NCBI GenBank assembly: GCA_054661495.1
Contig: BAAFSQ010000001.1
Coordinates: 1 to 64,000 of the forward strand
DNA: 64,000 nt
Origin: Zygophlyctis sp. KS116
Lineage: Eukaryota > Chytridiomycota
Direction: 5' to 3'
Under the pieces are notes generated by a model. It was not told where the DNA came from, searched no databases, and saw nothing but the letters and a program-made list of their open reading frames with translations. Below, piece by piece: positions 36,673 to 48,606 of this stretch. Positions within the stretch are counted from its first letter, which is position 1. Each line of letters starts with the position of its first letter. Both the position numbers and the translations under genes were made by a program.

Positions 36673-38408
36673 CTATCCAATGTTTTCCACTGATAAATCA
36701 AGATGATCTTTACTCAAGTATTCAGGATTCTTAGAAATCCATTCGATTCTAGCAAATTCTCCTGCTTTTCTAACAGCTTCGTCATCTTCTGGAGCAATAT
36801 ACAAGTCGCATTTTGTACTATTAATTAATAAATATAATTTACCATTCAGTACATGGTCCTGGAATGATTCGGAAATGCTAAATTTTAAGTTTAAAAAAGT
36901 CTTACATTGCAAAAATGTGAATATTTTTCTCGTCTAATGTCTGCTCTACATATAAAACACATACTATACTTGCATCTAGGACACTAAATATTAGAAAAAA
37001 GAAATACAGTGATTTTGTTACATCCATCAGATTTGCTAAATGAAATTTTACAGTATGGGCATGTTCGTAATAGAGCTTGAGACATTTTATTTTCCACAAA
37101 GAGTCTAAAACTTGATCTTTCTTTTTCATGACACTCGTGAAAAATCTTCCATTCACTACAACATTTAAGACAACTTGCTTTTTCACATGATTTACAATTG
37201 AAAACAATTGATTTTTCCTTTACTGAATCCCTTAAATTCCTTATTAATTGTTTAAAATCTATAGATTCTAGTCTTCTTTTGATATAAACTGACAGAAAAA
37301 TTAAAAGAAAAACATTGCTAGGATTTAAATAGAGTGTAGCCAAAAAAGAAATTATATAGCTTGAAATAGGAATAATTTGCTTGATCTTTTCTAAATCAAT
37401 AAATTTAGTAATAAACCACTTTTTAAGAGAGAAATATAAAGACTTGTTTTCTGGTACATATTCTTCTGAATAAGAACAAAAAGGACAATTAACTATTCTT
37501 AATCCAGATTTTTTCAATTCTTTTTGAGCCAACATGACATGATATCTCTTTAGTAAATTTTCAGGAACAAATCTAGATAATTCCTTAAAATGTCCTGTAC
37601 ATCCACTTCCCATATAAACACATTTAATTTCATTCCCTGCCATTACACAAGTTCCAAAAAGACATTGATTTACAAATTGTAAAATACAATTTCCACAAAA
37701 CAAGTGTCCTAAAGAACATGCACCCATTTCTTCCCAAGAAAATTCATCAAAACAACATTGACAAGTCAAATTCTGATTACAAGAATTATATTGTTCCTTA
37801 TTGATTTCTTTTGCCAATTCTAAATCTTGTCCTTGTTGAATTTGATTCTCTAAAGATTGAATTTGATCTTTTAATTCTTGATTTTCCAATTGATAAATTT
37901 CAATTTTCCTTCTTGGTATAAAATTCATTAGATTCGACCACCAAGAAGGTCTAATTCCCTTTAAAATACTTTTTGCCTTTAAATAATCATTTGTTTCAAT
38001 AAGAATATTTCCAATAGTAGATTTCCAATGCCAAGGAAATTCATTTAGCAATTGTGCTTTTGCACCTATTAAATAGTCCTCATCTCTAAATAGCATGAAT
38101 TCATCCCATTTTACATTTTTTGTAGAGTTTGAATTTTTAGAATTTTCCAACAGCATCACTGTAATTTCATGAATACTTTTCCCTTGAGATATTAAATTCT
38201 TCAAGCGCAGAGGATCTGAACAAGGAAATCTAGATTTTAAATTCAAAAATTTGAAATTCTTTAAAGAAATTCCAAATAAATTGGGTTTAGTTGGATAATT
38301 TCCTTTTAGTTTTCTTAATTTCTGGACAAGCGGTTTAGATTCAATCTTGTCAAGCATCCATTCTACCCATTCTAGATCAATTTCTTCAAATTCTTCAAAT
38401 TCTTTCAT
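36673..38408 (-). CDS. RBR-type E3 ubiquitin ligase, RNF216/TRIAD3-like, with a membrane-like insert in the IBR
   Basis: Four exons joined by introns of 24, 28 and 25 nt give 552 residues. A helical N-terminus and coiled coil (res. 168-205) precede RING1 (CQCCFDEFSWEEMGACSLGH, res. 216-270). The IBR starts with NCPFC (res. 308) and resumes with CKSCEKASCLKCCSEW (res. 405). RING2 follows (CPRCKYSMCFICRAD), then the RNF216-type tail PGPCTECTKCDLYIAPEDDE. The match to RNF216 extends into this tail. Between the two IBR halves lies an insert of about 85 residues with a strongly hydrophobic stretch (res. 343-375, ISSYIISFLATLY, NVFLLIFLSVYI), absent from RNF216. The enzyme would transfer ubiquitin through the RING2 cysteine. 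Its start is 33 bp from the divergent CATSPERB-like start. Confidence 0.85.
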
Positions 38409-38441
38409 TAAAAACCCTCAATTTACTATAACTGTTTAATA

Positions 38442-41400
38442 ATGATGTTGCTATGGACGATTTTGAGTATTGCTTCATGTTTTGCAACTAGCTATACATG
38501 GTAATTTACATCTCTAAGAAAAGGTGGCCGCAAGTCACTGATAATGATAATGTCAACGTGTCAATAATTGCTCCCTGGACAAGATACAAAATTAGAATTA
38601 AAATTGTTGATGATAATGTAAAATGACTGTTTTTATACTAGAATGTGCCTTGCACTCAATGCGCTAAAGAATTTGTAAATGTTGGTGGATGTCCGATTTT
38701 TTCATTGGATGAATTTAATTCTATTACTTTTGGTACATTTAAAGGATGGATTACTAAAATTATAGATAAAGAAACTTTTGAATGGGGGTTGACTTGGAAT
38801 ACAACAGATTCTGGAATAATTAAATATAGTATCAAGAGAAATCAAGTTTCTACAGAGAGGTTTTTCAAGAATGCTCTAAATGATAAAATTGGGATATTTA
38901 ATGTTAATTGGTATGGGGCTTACAAGGATCAATTAGGGATTTGGTCAAGTGCTGGATCTAAACAGGGAGTGGCTATAAATGATATTATATTTTATAAGAG
39001 TATACCTGGAGAATCTAGTACAAAGTTTTTATCGTTTTCACATGTAAATTCTAGTCTTGTAAACTCTTTAATGGCTACTACGGATGATTTTAATAGTTTA
39101 ATGGGATTAGATTTATTGATACCAGATAGTTTAAATGCGGATATTGATAGGTGTGGTACAAATGTAAAGACTGGTTTTGTAAATATTCATAATATTGTGT
39201 CTCTTAAATCATCTTTTCTGATACATGCATCTTCTGGTATAATAGTAGTTCAGAATAATAGTCTGGTTTGATTTTTAATTTTAATTTTTAGAGTCTGGTT
39301 TGGTCTAAAAAGATGGATGGGTGTATTCAAAGTATTCACGTAAAGTCACAAACTAATGATGGATATTCTTCAAGTATAGTCTTTATAGTAGGCGCAGGAT
39401 CAGATCTAAATAGAGTATGGATATATTATGAAGATACTTTAGAGGTTAAAGAGTTATTGGTAAGTTTTTGAACCTTAATAATTAGGATAGTCAAAATAGG
39501 AATCTAGAGAGACTATTTGGAAGCATTGCAAGTCTAAGAATTCTAGATATATCTGTGTCATCACTGAGCCATGATTTGGTAAAGCTTTTAGTACAAAATA
39601 ATGGGGTATATTTTTTGGTTACATTCAATAATATTTCTGTAAGTATTTACAATATTAAAATGTAGTCAAGTTGGGAGATTACATTTAGATTTCCTACAAT
39701 GGTTCCAGAAGGTTATAATTATACATTTAAATTTAACAGTGACTGATACAATGGGGGTCTTTAGATTTAAACGACTTTGGAACTCTTCGACTGATTCAGG
39801 TGCTTTTTTGGGGATAAACTCTTCCTCTTATACTTTTACAAACCTTTCTCTGACTGGACTTGGGTATCATAAATCGATTTCTTCAAGTCTGTTTGTATGG
39901 GGGAATTCAGTTTTCCTTTCTGCAAATGATGGATTAAGTATGTCTTTTGTAAGACATTTCTCTTCTCCAGTTCAGTCCTTTGATGGATCTTTAAATGGTG
40001 ATTATCTATTTAAATTAGCTGATAATCAAGTAAGATTCATTAAATGATTCAAGTAATAGCTTTGGTATGGTCATATTGCCATAGATAGACTGTCGCCGAT
40101 TTTTAGATCATCCAATGTAGCAACTTTGTCAACATCTTTTCAGTCACAGATGTACCAATATAATAATGCAGATGTTGCTACAAACTACACAATAACTGCG
40201 GAATGGAGTTCAACAGACCGATTAGAAATAGAAAATCAGGAAATAGCGGTGGCTGAAAATGTCCGAAACGCTGATAGTTTATACGGGGTAAATAGCAATT
40301 TTGGCTAAAGAGACTTAGTTTGATTGTCCATATGAACGGATTTCATTTGAATACTATGCAGACCCTTTAATTATCTACGAGTAATACGATCACATTCATA
40401 ATTATTAGTGACCAAAATTCTTTAACGGACGTTTCTTTGCCAGTTACCCCTCGCCGTTATTTGGATTTGCCAAGTAAAATCTTTTTGGACTTGAATGGAT
40501 CATTTTCCTTTTCTATTATCATTTCTATTTTTGAAGATATACAAGATATTTCTTCGCTTAAGCTATCATATATCTTAAGCAATACCACTTTTATTACTGT
40601 AACTTCTACAAAAAGAATTCAAGAGGAAAGTCATTCAATTATATATGATTTCAAAATTACTGATAATGGGATGGCCTTGGAACAAGAGCCTGGAGAAAGC
40701 TTTTCAATAACTTCTCTGCTTCTATTTCCTTTTGAATCCAGTTTTGAGTGCATGAACAAACAAAATGCGGTATTCTCCTAAATTTTAATATTAGATACAT
40801 CTAAAACCACTTATCATATATTCTGGTTGCGCTCCCGATCAGAATCTTTTGTACCATTATAATTTCTCAGACCAGGGATGTCCAAATCCAGACTCTGAAT
40901 ATCCATGTATTTATTATGAAGAAGGTATTTATCTTTATTCCTAATTGTTAAGTCTTCTCTCCAGGGTTTCTAATTAAAGATAAACATAATCACAATACAA
41001 CTTATCCTGGCTATTATACGCTTCTCGTAGTTGGGATGGGAACTTCACCTTCAAATATAGTAGAATTTACGGAAACCGAACTTTTCAAATTTAATCCAAC
41101 TAGCAATGGCTCTGATACTTCTCTAATTTGGACTGGCAGTCTCAATCAGTACGATTTCCCCGTGTTTTCGTCTCAAAATACCAGCATTACATGGAAATGT
41201 GAACATAACAGTCCTTGTGGTAATATTATCCCAAAACTAAATAACCCATCTCCATTTATATATCTTATGCTTCAAGCTTCAACTGAAAACGTCAATAGTC
41301 ACTACTCTTACTGTAAATTAAAGAACAGGTTTATTATCAGACTATATGGACTCCCAGTAAAATTCACCACTTCCATTATTATGACTTTTGGATCAATGGG

Positions 41401-41752
41401 ATTCTGCATTTTATTATTGATGGTCTATACGCTCATCAAGCGCCAATCCTTTAATCGTCAAGAAACGATTGCCGGTCTTTCTAAACCTGAACTAGTCAAA
41501 ACATCTGTTACGCAACTTTCAAAGTCCAAAACTCTTAAATCAGCAATGTATTCAAGCGCCTCTAGCGTTTTGGAAGAAGCTAAATCTACATTAGAAAAAC
41601 TTGATCAGGAATCTAATAATTCTTCAGAAGAAGAAGATGCCTTTGAAGAGAAACCTGCACTTGTCGAGGATTCTGTTTTAACTAATCTAATGGAGACGAA
41701 TCGGTTAAGGAACAGAGGACGTTCAGTAATGGGAAAATTGGCAGAGGCTTGA
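38442..41752 (+). CDS. CatSper channel auxiliary subunit beta-like protein (CATSPERB-like)
   Basis: A multi-exon gene of roughly 1000 residues (some boundaries approximate). It starts with a signal peptide (MMLLWTILSIASCFATSYTW, joined across a 23-nt intron). A very long ectodomain rich in Asn-X-Ser/Thr follows, with WGNSVFLSANDG and HIAIDRLSPIF. The juxtamembrane part is the most telling: YSGCAPDQ, PGYYTLLVVGMG, VEFTETELFKFNP, ITWKCEHNSPCGN, YCKLKNRFIIRLYGLPV, then one TM helix (MTFGSMGFCILLLMVYTLI) and a short acidic cytosolic tail. This order of short motifs is what I recall for CATSPERB. CatSper is the flagellar Ca2+ channel of sperm, also present in some zoosporic fungi. The pore subunits are not in this window. 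Confidence 0.7.
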
Positions 41753-41813
41753 GTGCAGGTTGGTCTATTGGATCTAAAGCTGCTGGTGCTCTGGTGCTCA
41801 GCTGATTTTGTAA

Positions 41814-43116
41814 ATGATTGCGATTGTTGTACTGTTATACGCTTGTGGAGTATTAAGCAAGTATCATTCTCATCGTTGGATAGAAAAAAGTAATTTCTTA
41901 AATTTCATGATCAGATCATAATGTTGCTTTGAGTATTGATTCGAATGTCCCCGTTTTATATTTGGATTCGTATAATGTTGACATGAAATGCTTTAGGCAT
42001 TGGATCGATATACGCATTATAAATGAAATGATACCAGTGCCAGAAAATGAGAGATTATTGATTGTACTGGGAAGATATAGCGATAAATGCAAATTGAAAA
42101 CAAATCATGGGATGATTTACTCTAAACAATGGAAGATTTATAATAAGAATATTCAATTTCAAATTTCAGATCCAGATAACGCTGTTGTCGGTAACTTTAG
42201 CATAAATCTCTCTGGAACGGTTCCAATGGTAATTTATTAATGTTAAAAATCATATCAGTCTCAAAAGCCAAAAGATTCAGAACTACATCTCCCATTTCCG
42301 TTTAATTTTGATTTATCACGCAAGATTAACTTTGCAAATGATAAGCTGGTAATTGAATGTAATCCTTGTAGAATACATGGAGCTGCGAGTATAGATGTAT
42401 CTGTTCATGGGGAACTTTTTAAGCCTGATCAGAAAATTAAGACAAGGATTGGTATAATTCAAGATTCATTATTTAATCTTACAACTTATATGGGGAATGG
42501 ATTAGATGGAACTGATTCTTTGAATCTATTAAATATTCCTCTTGGTATAGTTTTGTATTTGATTTCTTATGGTAGGTGTTTTAAATATCCCAAATGTTAT
42601 TAGTATCTCAACTTCTTTTATTGTTGGTTTAAAAGCTTTTGCTAAATCAAACTGCAACATGATTATATCAGCAGGACAATTTATAAAGTCTGAAAATTAC
42701 ATTGCAGATCTTTACCATGAAGGAACCAGTGGTAATGTGGATATAGATAATAGGGGAAACCCAGTTATTCAAAGTTTACCTCCAAGAGCACACTTATTCA
42801 ATTCTACAAGTTTAACAGGATCTAAAGAAATGAATTTTGTTTTAGAATTTTATCCAACCTTACAAATGTCTTCATCAATTTTCGGAAAACCAGTTGCTGA
42901 AATTGTAAATATATCAAATTGTATAATATCTAGGCAAAAGCACAAGTCGGACATGTATTTAAAGTTGTTAGTTATGATGATTCATTATGTTTATCTGGTT
43001 CATCTATTCAAGTAAGTGGAGAAGCCACACTATCGTGGAGCATCGGGGACATAAAATCCCCAATTTCATCATTATCAGACAAATCTTTGCTGAATCAATG
43101 TATTGAACCTTTGTAA
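41814..43116 (+). CDS. Unknown secreted or luminal protein next to the CATSPERB-like gene
   Basis: A multi-exon gene on the same strand, 61 bp after the CATSPERB-like stop. The N-terminus MIAIVVLLYACGVLSKYHSH is a signal peptide. The mature part is beta-rich with scattered cysteines (SDKCKLKTNHGMIYSKQWKI, VIECNPCRIHGAASIDVSVH) and glycosylation sites. It ends VSGEATLSWSIGDIKSPISS without a clear second TM or retention signal. I do not recognise the family. Its ectodomain style resembles its neighbour, so a role in the same surface complex is possible but unproven. Exon ends near 42240, 42565 and 42905 are approximate. Confidence 0.55.
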
Positions 43117-43153
43117 AATAGTAGCTAGTGTAAACGAGTAAAATATAGTTTAA

Positions 43154-44300
43154 ATGGATTTTATGCCCAAACTCCCTCTTAAGCCCGCTGGAGCAGTAGA
43201 TCCAGTCCTCCCTCCTCCGTTTACCAATCAACGATTCAACTATAATGGGGAATCGATATTGCCAAGTACCAGGATTGCTGATACTACTACATGTAAGCAG
43301 CTATTTACTAATGTAAAGTACAACAATGGCTTAGATCAAAGGCTTATAGTAGATTATTAGAGTTTGTCCAACGATTGAATTACAATGCAATTGATAAGAA
43401 GTTGGGATCCACAGTCTGCAGCGAATCTGTTGCAAAATCATTACAAGTGATCAGCACTCTCTCTGAGTTGATTCATGATTTCCCCCCGTTGGAATCTAAT
43501 CAGAGATTTGGGAATTTAGCATTTAGAGAGTGGAACTTGAGGCTGCAAGAGCAGGCTCTCCCATTAACACGATCGTTATTGTCTGATAGTCCATACTCTG
43601 AAGAAATTTCAGTATATTTAGCAGGGGCATTTGGAAATGGACAGCGAATTGATTATGGGAGTGGTCATGAATTATCTTTTGTAGCATGGCTTTGTTGTTT
43701 GGACTCGATTGGTTTCTATGATGGTGGAATTTAAGTAACTAATTATTAGAAAATGATGCTGCAAGTCTAGTTTTAGATGTGTTTAGCTCTTATTTGAAGC
43801 TTGTTAGAAAGTTGCAAATTACGTATAATCTGGAGCCAGCAGGATCTCATGGTAATATTACCTTAGACTGATTCATAGGAGTTTGGGGATTGGATGATTT
43901 TCAATTTCTCTCGTATTATTGGGGTAAGTGATCATCGCTCATCTTTATAGGAAGTGCACAGCTTGTGAATCATAAGAATATTCTACCAAAGTCAATCATG
44001 CAAAAAGATATAGTAGAGTATTACGCAAAGGATTATATTTATCTAGCTTGTATTAAATTTATTATAGATGTGAAGAAAGGTCCGTTTTACGAGCATTCGC
44101 CAATGGTAAGAAATTATGCTGATAAAAAAACATAGCTATATGACATTTCTGGGGTACAAGAATGGAAAAAAGTAAATTCAGGGCTTCTAAAAATGTATGT
44201 GGTAGAAGTTTTGAGCAAATATCCAATAATGCAGCATTTTCCTTTTGGAGCAATTTTATCATTCGAGGAAGAAGACATTGTTCGTGATTTATCTAAATAA
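43154..44300 (+). CDS. PP2A phosphatase activator PTPA (Rrd1/Rrd2-like peptidyl-prolyl isomerase)
   Basis: Several exons encode a PTPA fold: [40 protein letters not shown] (the signature loop), [35 protein letters not shown], and a C-terminal [21 protein letters not shown]/Rrd proteins bind the PP2A catalytic subunit and help load metal and fold the active site. The N-terminal extension is Pro-rich ([17 protein letters not shown]). The last 12 bp overlap the end of the convergent Rad5-like gene. A PP2A B'' subunit is encoded at the left end of the window. Confidence 0.93.
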
Positions 44301-47268
44301 GCTTGCTAAATCGGCTATTCTTTGTTTCTGTAATGATTCTTTATTTGAGTGCTTGTCCTCCTTGAATGTCAGATTTGCGAGTCTCATTTTTTCTTGTTGT
44401 AAAGCTACAATATTCTCCTCTATAGTTCCCTTGGCAATAAATCGGATTGTCTGGACTGTTTTTGTTTGACCAAGACGATGAACTCGATCAATAGCCTGTT
44501 GTTCAACGGCTGGATTCCTAACAATTAAATATTTTAGAATAAATACCAATAAGGTTCCATCAAATATATCCTCGAAGCTGATGTTAAATTAAGACCTTGT
44601 CCACCAGCTTTCAATGATACCAACATCACTAGAATTTTGGGATCTGTCCGCAATCGCTCCATCGCAGCGACACGTTCAGATCGACGCATTTTTCCATCTA
44701 ATCTTACAAATGCGATTCCGGCATCTTGTAACGGTTTCTCAATTAAATCAAGCATTTTAGTCCATTGGCTGAATATGATTGATTTGATAGGCGTGTCTGA
44801 ATTTGCATGTACATGTCGCAAGTTTTCTAATAAAGCAGTTGTTTTAGTACTGAATCCAGAAGCCATGTGAACTTCTGAAAACAAATCATCTATAGCTTCA
44901 TACTGCTGTTAAAACGTTTTAAATATTACCTCGTCATTTCCTTCAGCCACAGAAATCAGATCATCTGCAGAGATATAAGAAGAACATTGAGAGCAAATCG
45001 AATCACCATCTTCTTTAATAGAAAGTCCACATTTAGAGCAATATAAATGCCCACATCTGGAGATGATCGGAGACTCTGCAAAACAGTTGCAGTTTGAGCA
45101 CAACTCATCACCTGCATCTTTTAAAAGACCATATAAATATAATGCACGCTTCTTGGAAAATTCTGAATCATCTCGTAAAGATATTTCACGTTCTTTTCAA
45201 TTATTATGATAAAAATCTTACCAATTTCTTCAAACTTTGAATCATAGTCATTACAAAGTTGAGGATGTGCACAGATTTGACGTAGACGTAGAATCATTTC
45301 CAAAACATGAACGTAGTGTTTCATCTATGTGATAAGTACAATAAAGAAATCCATACCACTGTTCCGGATGATTGTAAGCCATTTAGTACTGTTTTAGCCC
45401 GCTGGTGCATTTTATCGTATAGAGACCGTTCTGATGGATCCAGTTCCAATACAACAGTGTCATCAAACTTTGGAGGAATATCTAGAATTGATTGACCATC
45501 AATCTTTTGATCTTTTGTTCGACGCAATGTTATAGATTTCATTAATGTTTGTAATCTTGATACACCCAAAGAAGGTTCAGAAGTACTAAATTTTATCGGT
45601 TTTGAGATATGCTGCGACCAATTAACTTTGATATCAAAAGGTTCAATCCCAATAAATTTAATCAAACTGTACAAGTCATCTAATTTGTTTTGAATAGGAG
45701 TTCCGGTAAGACACCAGCGAACTGCAGCATTGAGAGCGAATGCTGCTTTTGCTTGAACTGTATTCGAATCTTTGATGGAATGTGCTTCATCCTTTTTAAT
45801 TTATAAAAGAAAAAGTTACCAATACTACTCGATGCCAATATACACTTTGTAAAGGAGCAGTTGCACTTAATGTGCTATCAAGTTTATTTGCCTTTTTAGC
45901 TCTAGCGAATTCCAATGCTAATACATTATAAGTAGAAATGACAACATCCTATTTTGTTATTTTAAGAAAAATACATGTGAAGCTAGAAATTCTGGATCTC
46001 CATTTCTACCTGGACCATGAAAAATCAAGACTGATAATTTCTTATTCTTTACATGAGCGGAAATCTGATCTTCCCAATTAGATACTGTACTTAAAGGACA
46101 GATTATAAGAGTCGATCTTGAAGGTGTAATATTAGAAGGGGTATCATTATCATCTGGAATATCTTTTACAAACCCAAAAGGATCAGGCTTTGATTTTCCT
46201 TTTGAATTTATAGATATTTCTGGTGCATTCACAGGTTCATTTGGCCTATTTGCCAAAATCAAAGAAATAACTTCCAAAGTTTTCCCCAAACCTATATCAT
46301 CTGCAAGAATACCACCTAAAGATTGCCTTGGACAAGCATCCCTTTCTTCATTTGTAATAATATTCCTATATTTTCCAGATTTTTCAATCCATAAACTCTT
46401 TTTTTGATCATTAAAATCCACTTGTTGTTCTTTTTGAAACATGAAAAACAATGCTTGACGTTGATGTTTATATAGCGGAGTTATTAAATCCGGACTTGGT
46501 TCCATTTCCTTTAAATCCTCTGCAGGCGTTAAATTATCATAAACTGCTTGAATTTGAGATTTTGCTTCTTGTTCTGAATATAAATTTCTCTTGTATGTAT
46601 CAGTTGCAGTAACAGAATAATTATTCCCTTGTATAGATCTATTATATGAAGCTGAAAATTTCAAATTTGAAGCAGATACATTATACACTTGCTGTGGATT
46701 CTTATAAGGATATAGAGTAACTTCTATTGGCCTTCTAAATAGAATATTAACAGCTAGAAAATGTTTTCCAACATAACCTCCTAGAATTTCCGGACCATTT
46801 ACTAAAATATGAATTATTACAGCATAAGTTTGCTAAAATTAAATTAAATTAATTTACATTAAAATGAACTTTTGGAAGAAATGCATGAAATTCAATTCCC
46901 AATCCCATTAAAGGGGCCAACAATGAAGACATTGAAAATTCCAAATCTCCTAAAAGATTCTGTCTAGTGTCAAATACTTTAAATTTTGTGATTTTATCAA
47001 TGTACGGCGCTAGTATCACTGGAATTTCCTTGGCGCCTGATTCAAATTCCTTATTTATAGTATCCGTCTGACCATTTCTTATAATCGACTCAACCATTCC
47101 AAAACAAACCATGTCTTTATTATCTGGTTCAACAATCACCACATCGTCTTCTTCGGACGATCGGTAATATGATGATTCAGAGTCTTGGTCGGTATCTAAA
47201 TCTATAACATCAATCTTTCGCTTGTTTGAGTCTTGCGTTAGATCAACAAATTGCACAGATTTCGACAT
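44289..47268 (-). CDS. SNF2-family ATPase with HIRAN and RING domains, Rad5/HLTF-like
   Basis: A multi-exon gene of roughly 900 residues. An acidic N-terminus is followed by a HIRAN-like part ([17 protein letters not shown]). The N-lobe has [20 protein letters not shown] (motif I) and [22 protein letters not shown] finger ([27 protein letters not shown]) lies between the lobes, and the C-lobe has [29 protein letters not shown] and [19 protein letters not shown]. Rad5/HLTF enzymes polyubiquitinate PCNA and remodel stalled forks. The 3' end overlaps PTPA by 12 bp and the 5' end lies 23 bp from the divergent pseudouridine synthase. Confidence 0.9.
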
Positions 47269-47291
47269 ATTGAACCTCTGCCCTATAAAAA
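47269..47291. promoter_or_regulatory. 23-bp divergent intergenic region with TATA-like element
   Basis: Only 23 bp separate the start codons of the Rad5-like and the pseudouridine synthase genes. It contains CCCTATAAAAA directly before the ATG at 47292. Promoter elements for both genes must extend into neighbouring coding sequence. Confidence 0.5.
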
Positions 47292-48383
47292 ATGTCAATT
47301 GTAAGGCTCAAAAGGATTGTTGATGAAGGAGATCATGGAATATCTTTATTGGATTTTATGAAGTCACAGTTTGGACTAAATTCTAAAGTTTCTTGTGCAT
47401 TAGTACAATCTGGAAAAGTGTCTGTAATGGGATCATTTGCTGCTACAGGATTAATGTCAAGGCCTTTATTTAAATTATCTTGTGGAGATATTGTTGCATG
47501 TGAATTGGAAAAAAATACTATAAAGTCAAACATTGTTCCAAAATTAAAAATATTATACAAGGATAATCACTTATTGGCTTTAAGAAAGGTATCAGGGGTA
47601 GTAGTACATGGTGGATCAAAGATGTCACAATCTATAGAAAGTTGCATTCATGGTAAATAGTAAAATCTAAAATATTTTTAGAATATCAATTTGAAAAGGA
47701 TGAGCCGCCTAGGTTAGTCCATCGGTTAGATAAAGATACTTCAGGTGTTTTATTACTGGCAAGGACAAAGGAAATGGCTCAGATTTTTGCAAAATATTTT
47801 AGTGAGCCTGAAAAGTATATCAAGAAAATTTATGTGGGAATGTTATTACCAGATTCAAATGATGAAACTGTTTTAGAAAAAGATTGTGGGGTAGTTAAGA
47901 GGATAGAAACAGGGATTTTTAATATGAATTTACATGGAAAGGAAAAGCAACGGTTAACAATGTATGATTCTAAAGATCCATTTACTAATACGGGAGAAAA
48001 GGTAGAAAAGGCTATTACAGACTATGTTTATGTTGGATCAAGTAAAAAAATGGTAAATCCTTATGATAATAATTAAAAAGGGTACAATTGCTTTATTTTC
48101 TCCTGTTACTGGTAGAAAACATCAGATTAGAGTTCATGCTGCACAATCGCTAGGTAGGGCTATTGTTGGAGACTACAAGTATGGTCCTGGTATAAGGGAG
48201 AAAATTAAGAAAAGTCTTCCTGCAAGGTTTCCAATGATGTTGCATTTGAAATCTATAATTTTGAAAGATTATTTTGGGAAAGAATTGACTATTAATGCTC
48301 CTTATACCACGGAATTTCAGAAATGTGTGAATGCAACTGGAATGGAAAAATTCGTAAATATTGATTGGCCTAAAATTGAATAA
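47292..48383 (+). CDS. RNA pseudouridine synthase, RluA family (RPUSD/mitochondrial type)
   Basis: Three exons joined by introns of 29 and 28 nt give 344 residues. An S4-like RNA-binding start (ISLLDFMKSQFGLNSKVSCA, VQSGKVSV) precedes the RluA core. The catalytic motif is RLVHRLDKDTSGVLLLARTK with the nucleophilic Asp. GRKHQIRVHAAQSLG is the second RluA box, and GDYKYG and MMLHLKSI are the third. The bacterial-like S4-RluA layout is that of organellar enzymes (RPUSD4/Pus5 class), so mitochondrial rRNA or tRNA is the likely substrate. Confidence 0.9.
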
Positions 48384-48457
48384 TTACTCAAGTATAGTCG
48401 ATCTTGATTTTCAGACATGCTAATATTTATAAGAAATTTCTTCAAGTGACCTTATGC

Positions 48458-48606
48458 ATTATCGTTCACAATAAAATCTAATACTTCTAAAATTGAACTA
48501 TTAAAGTAGTAAATTCCTCAAAAATGCAATAAATATCGTAATCAAAATCATTTTTAGTTAACCTTCTGCTTCTTGTTTGGAAGAGTACGAGCAGGCGCTA
48601 TGCGAA
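48458..48606. repeat. 149-bp direct repeat, copy A (overlaps 3' end of CRN gene)
   Basis: Identical to 51140-51288 except for one mismatch (T at 48501, G at 51183). The copy contains 96 bp of downstream flank and the last 53 bp of the CRN coding sequence. The distance between copies is 2682 bp, so the repeats bracket the entire CRN gene. Confidence 0.97.
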
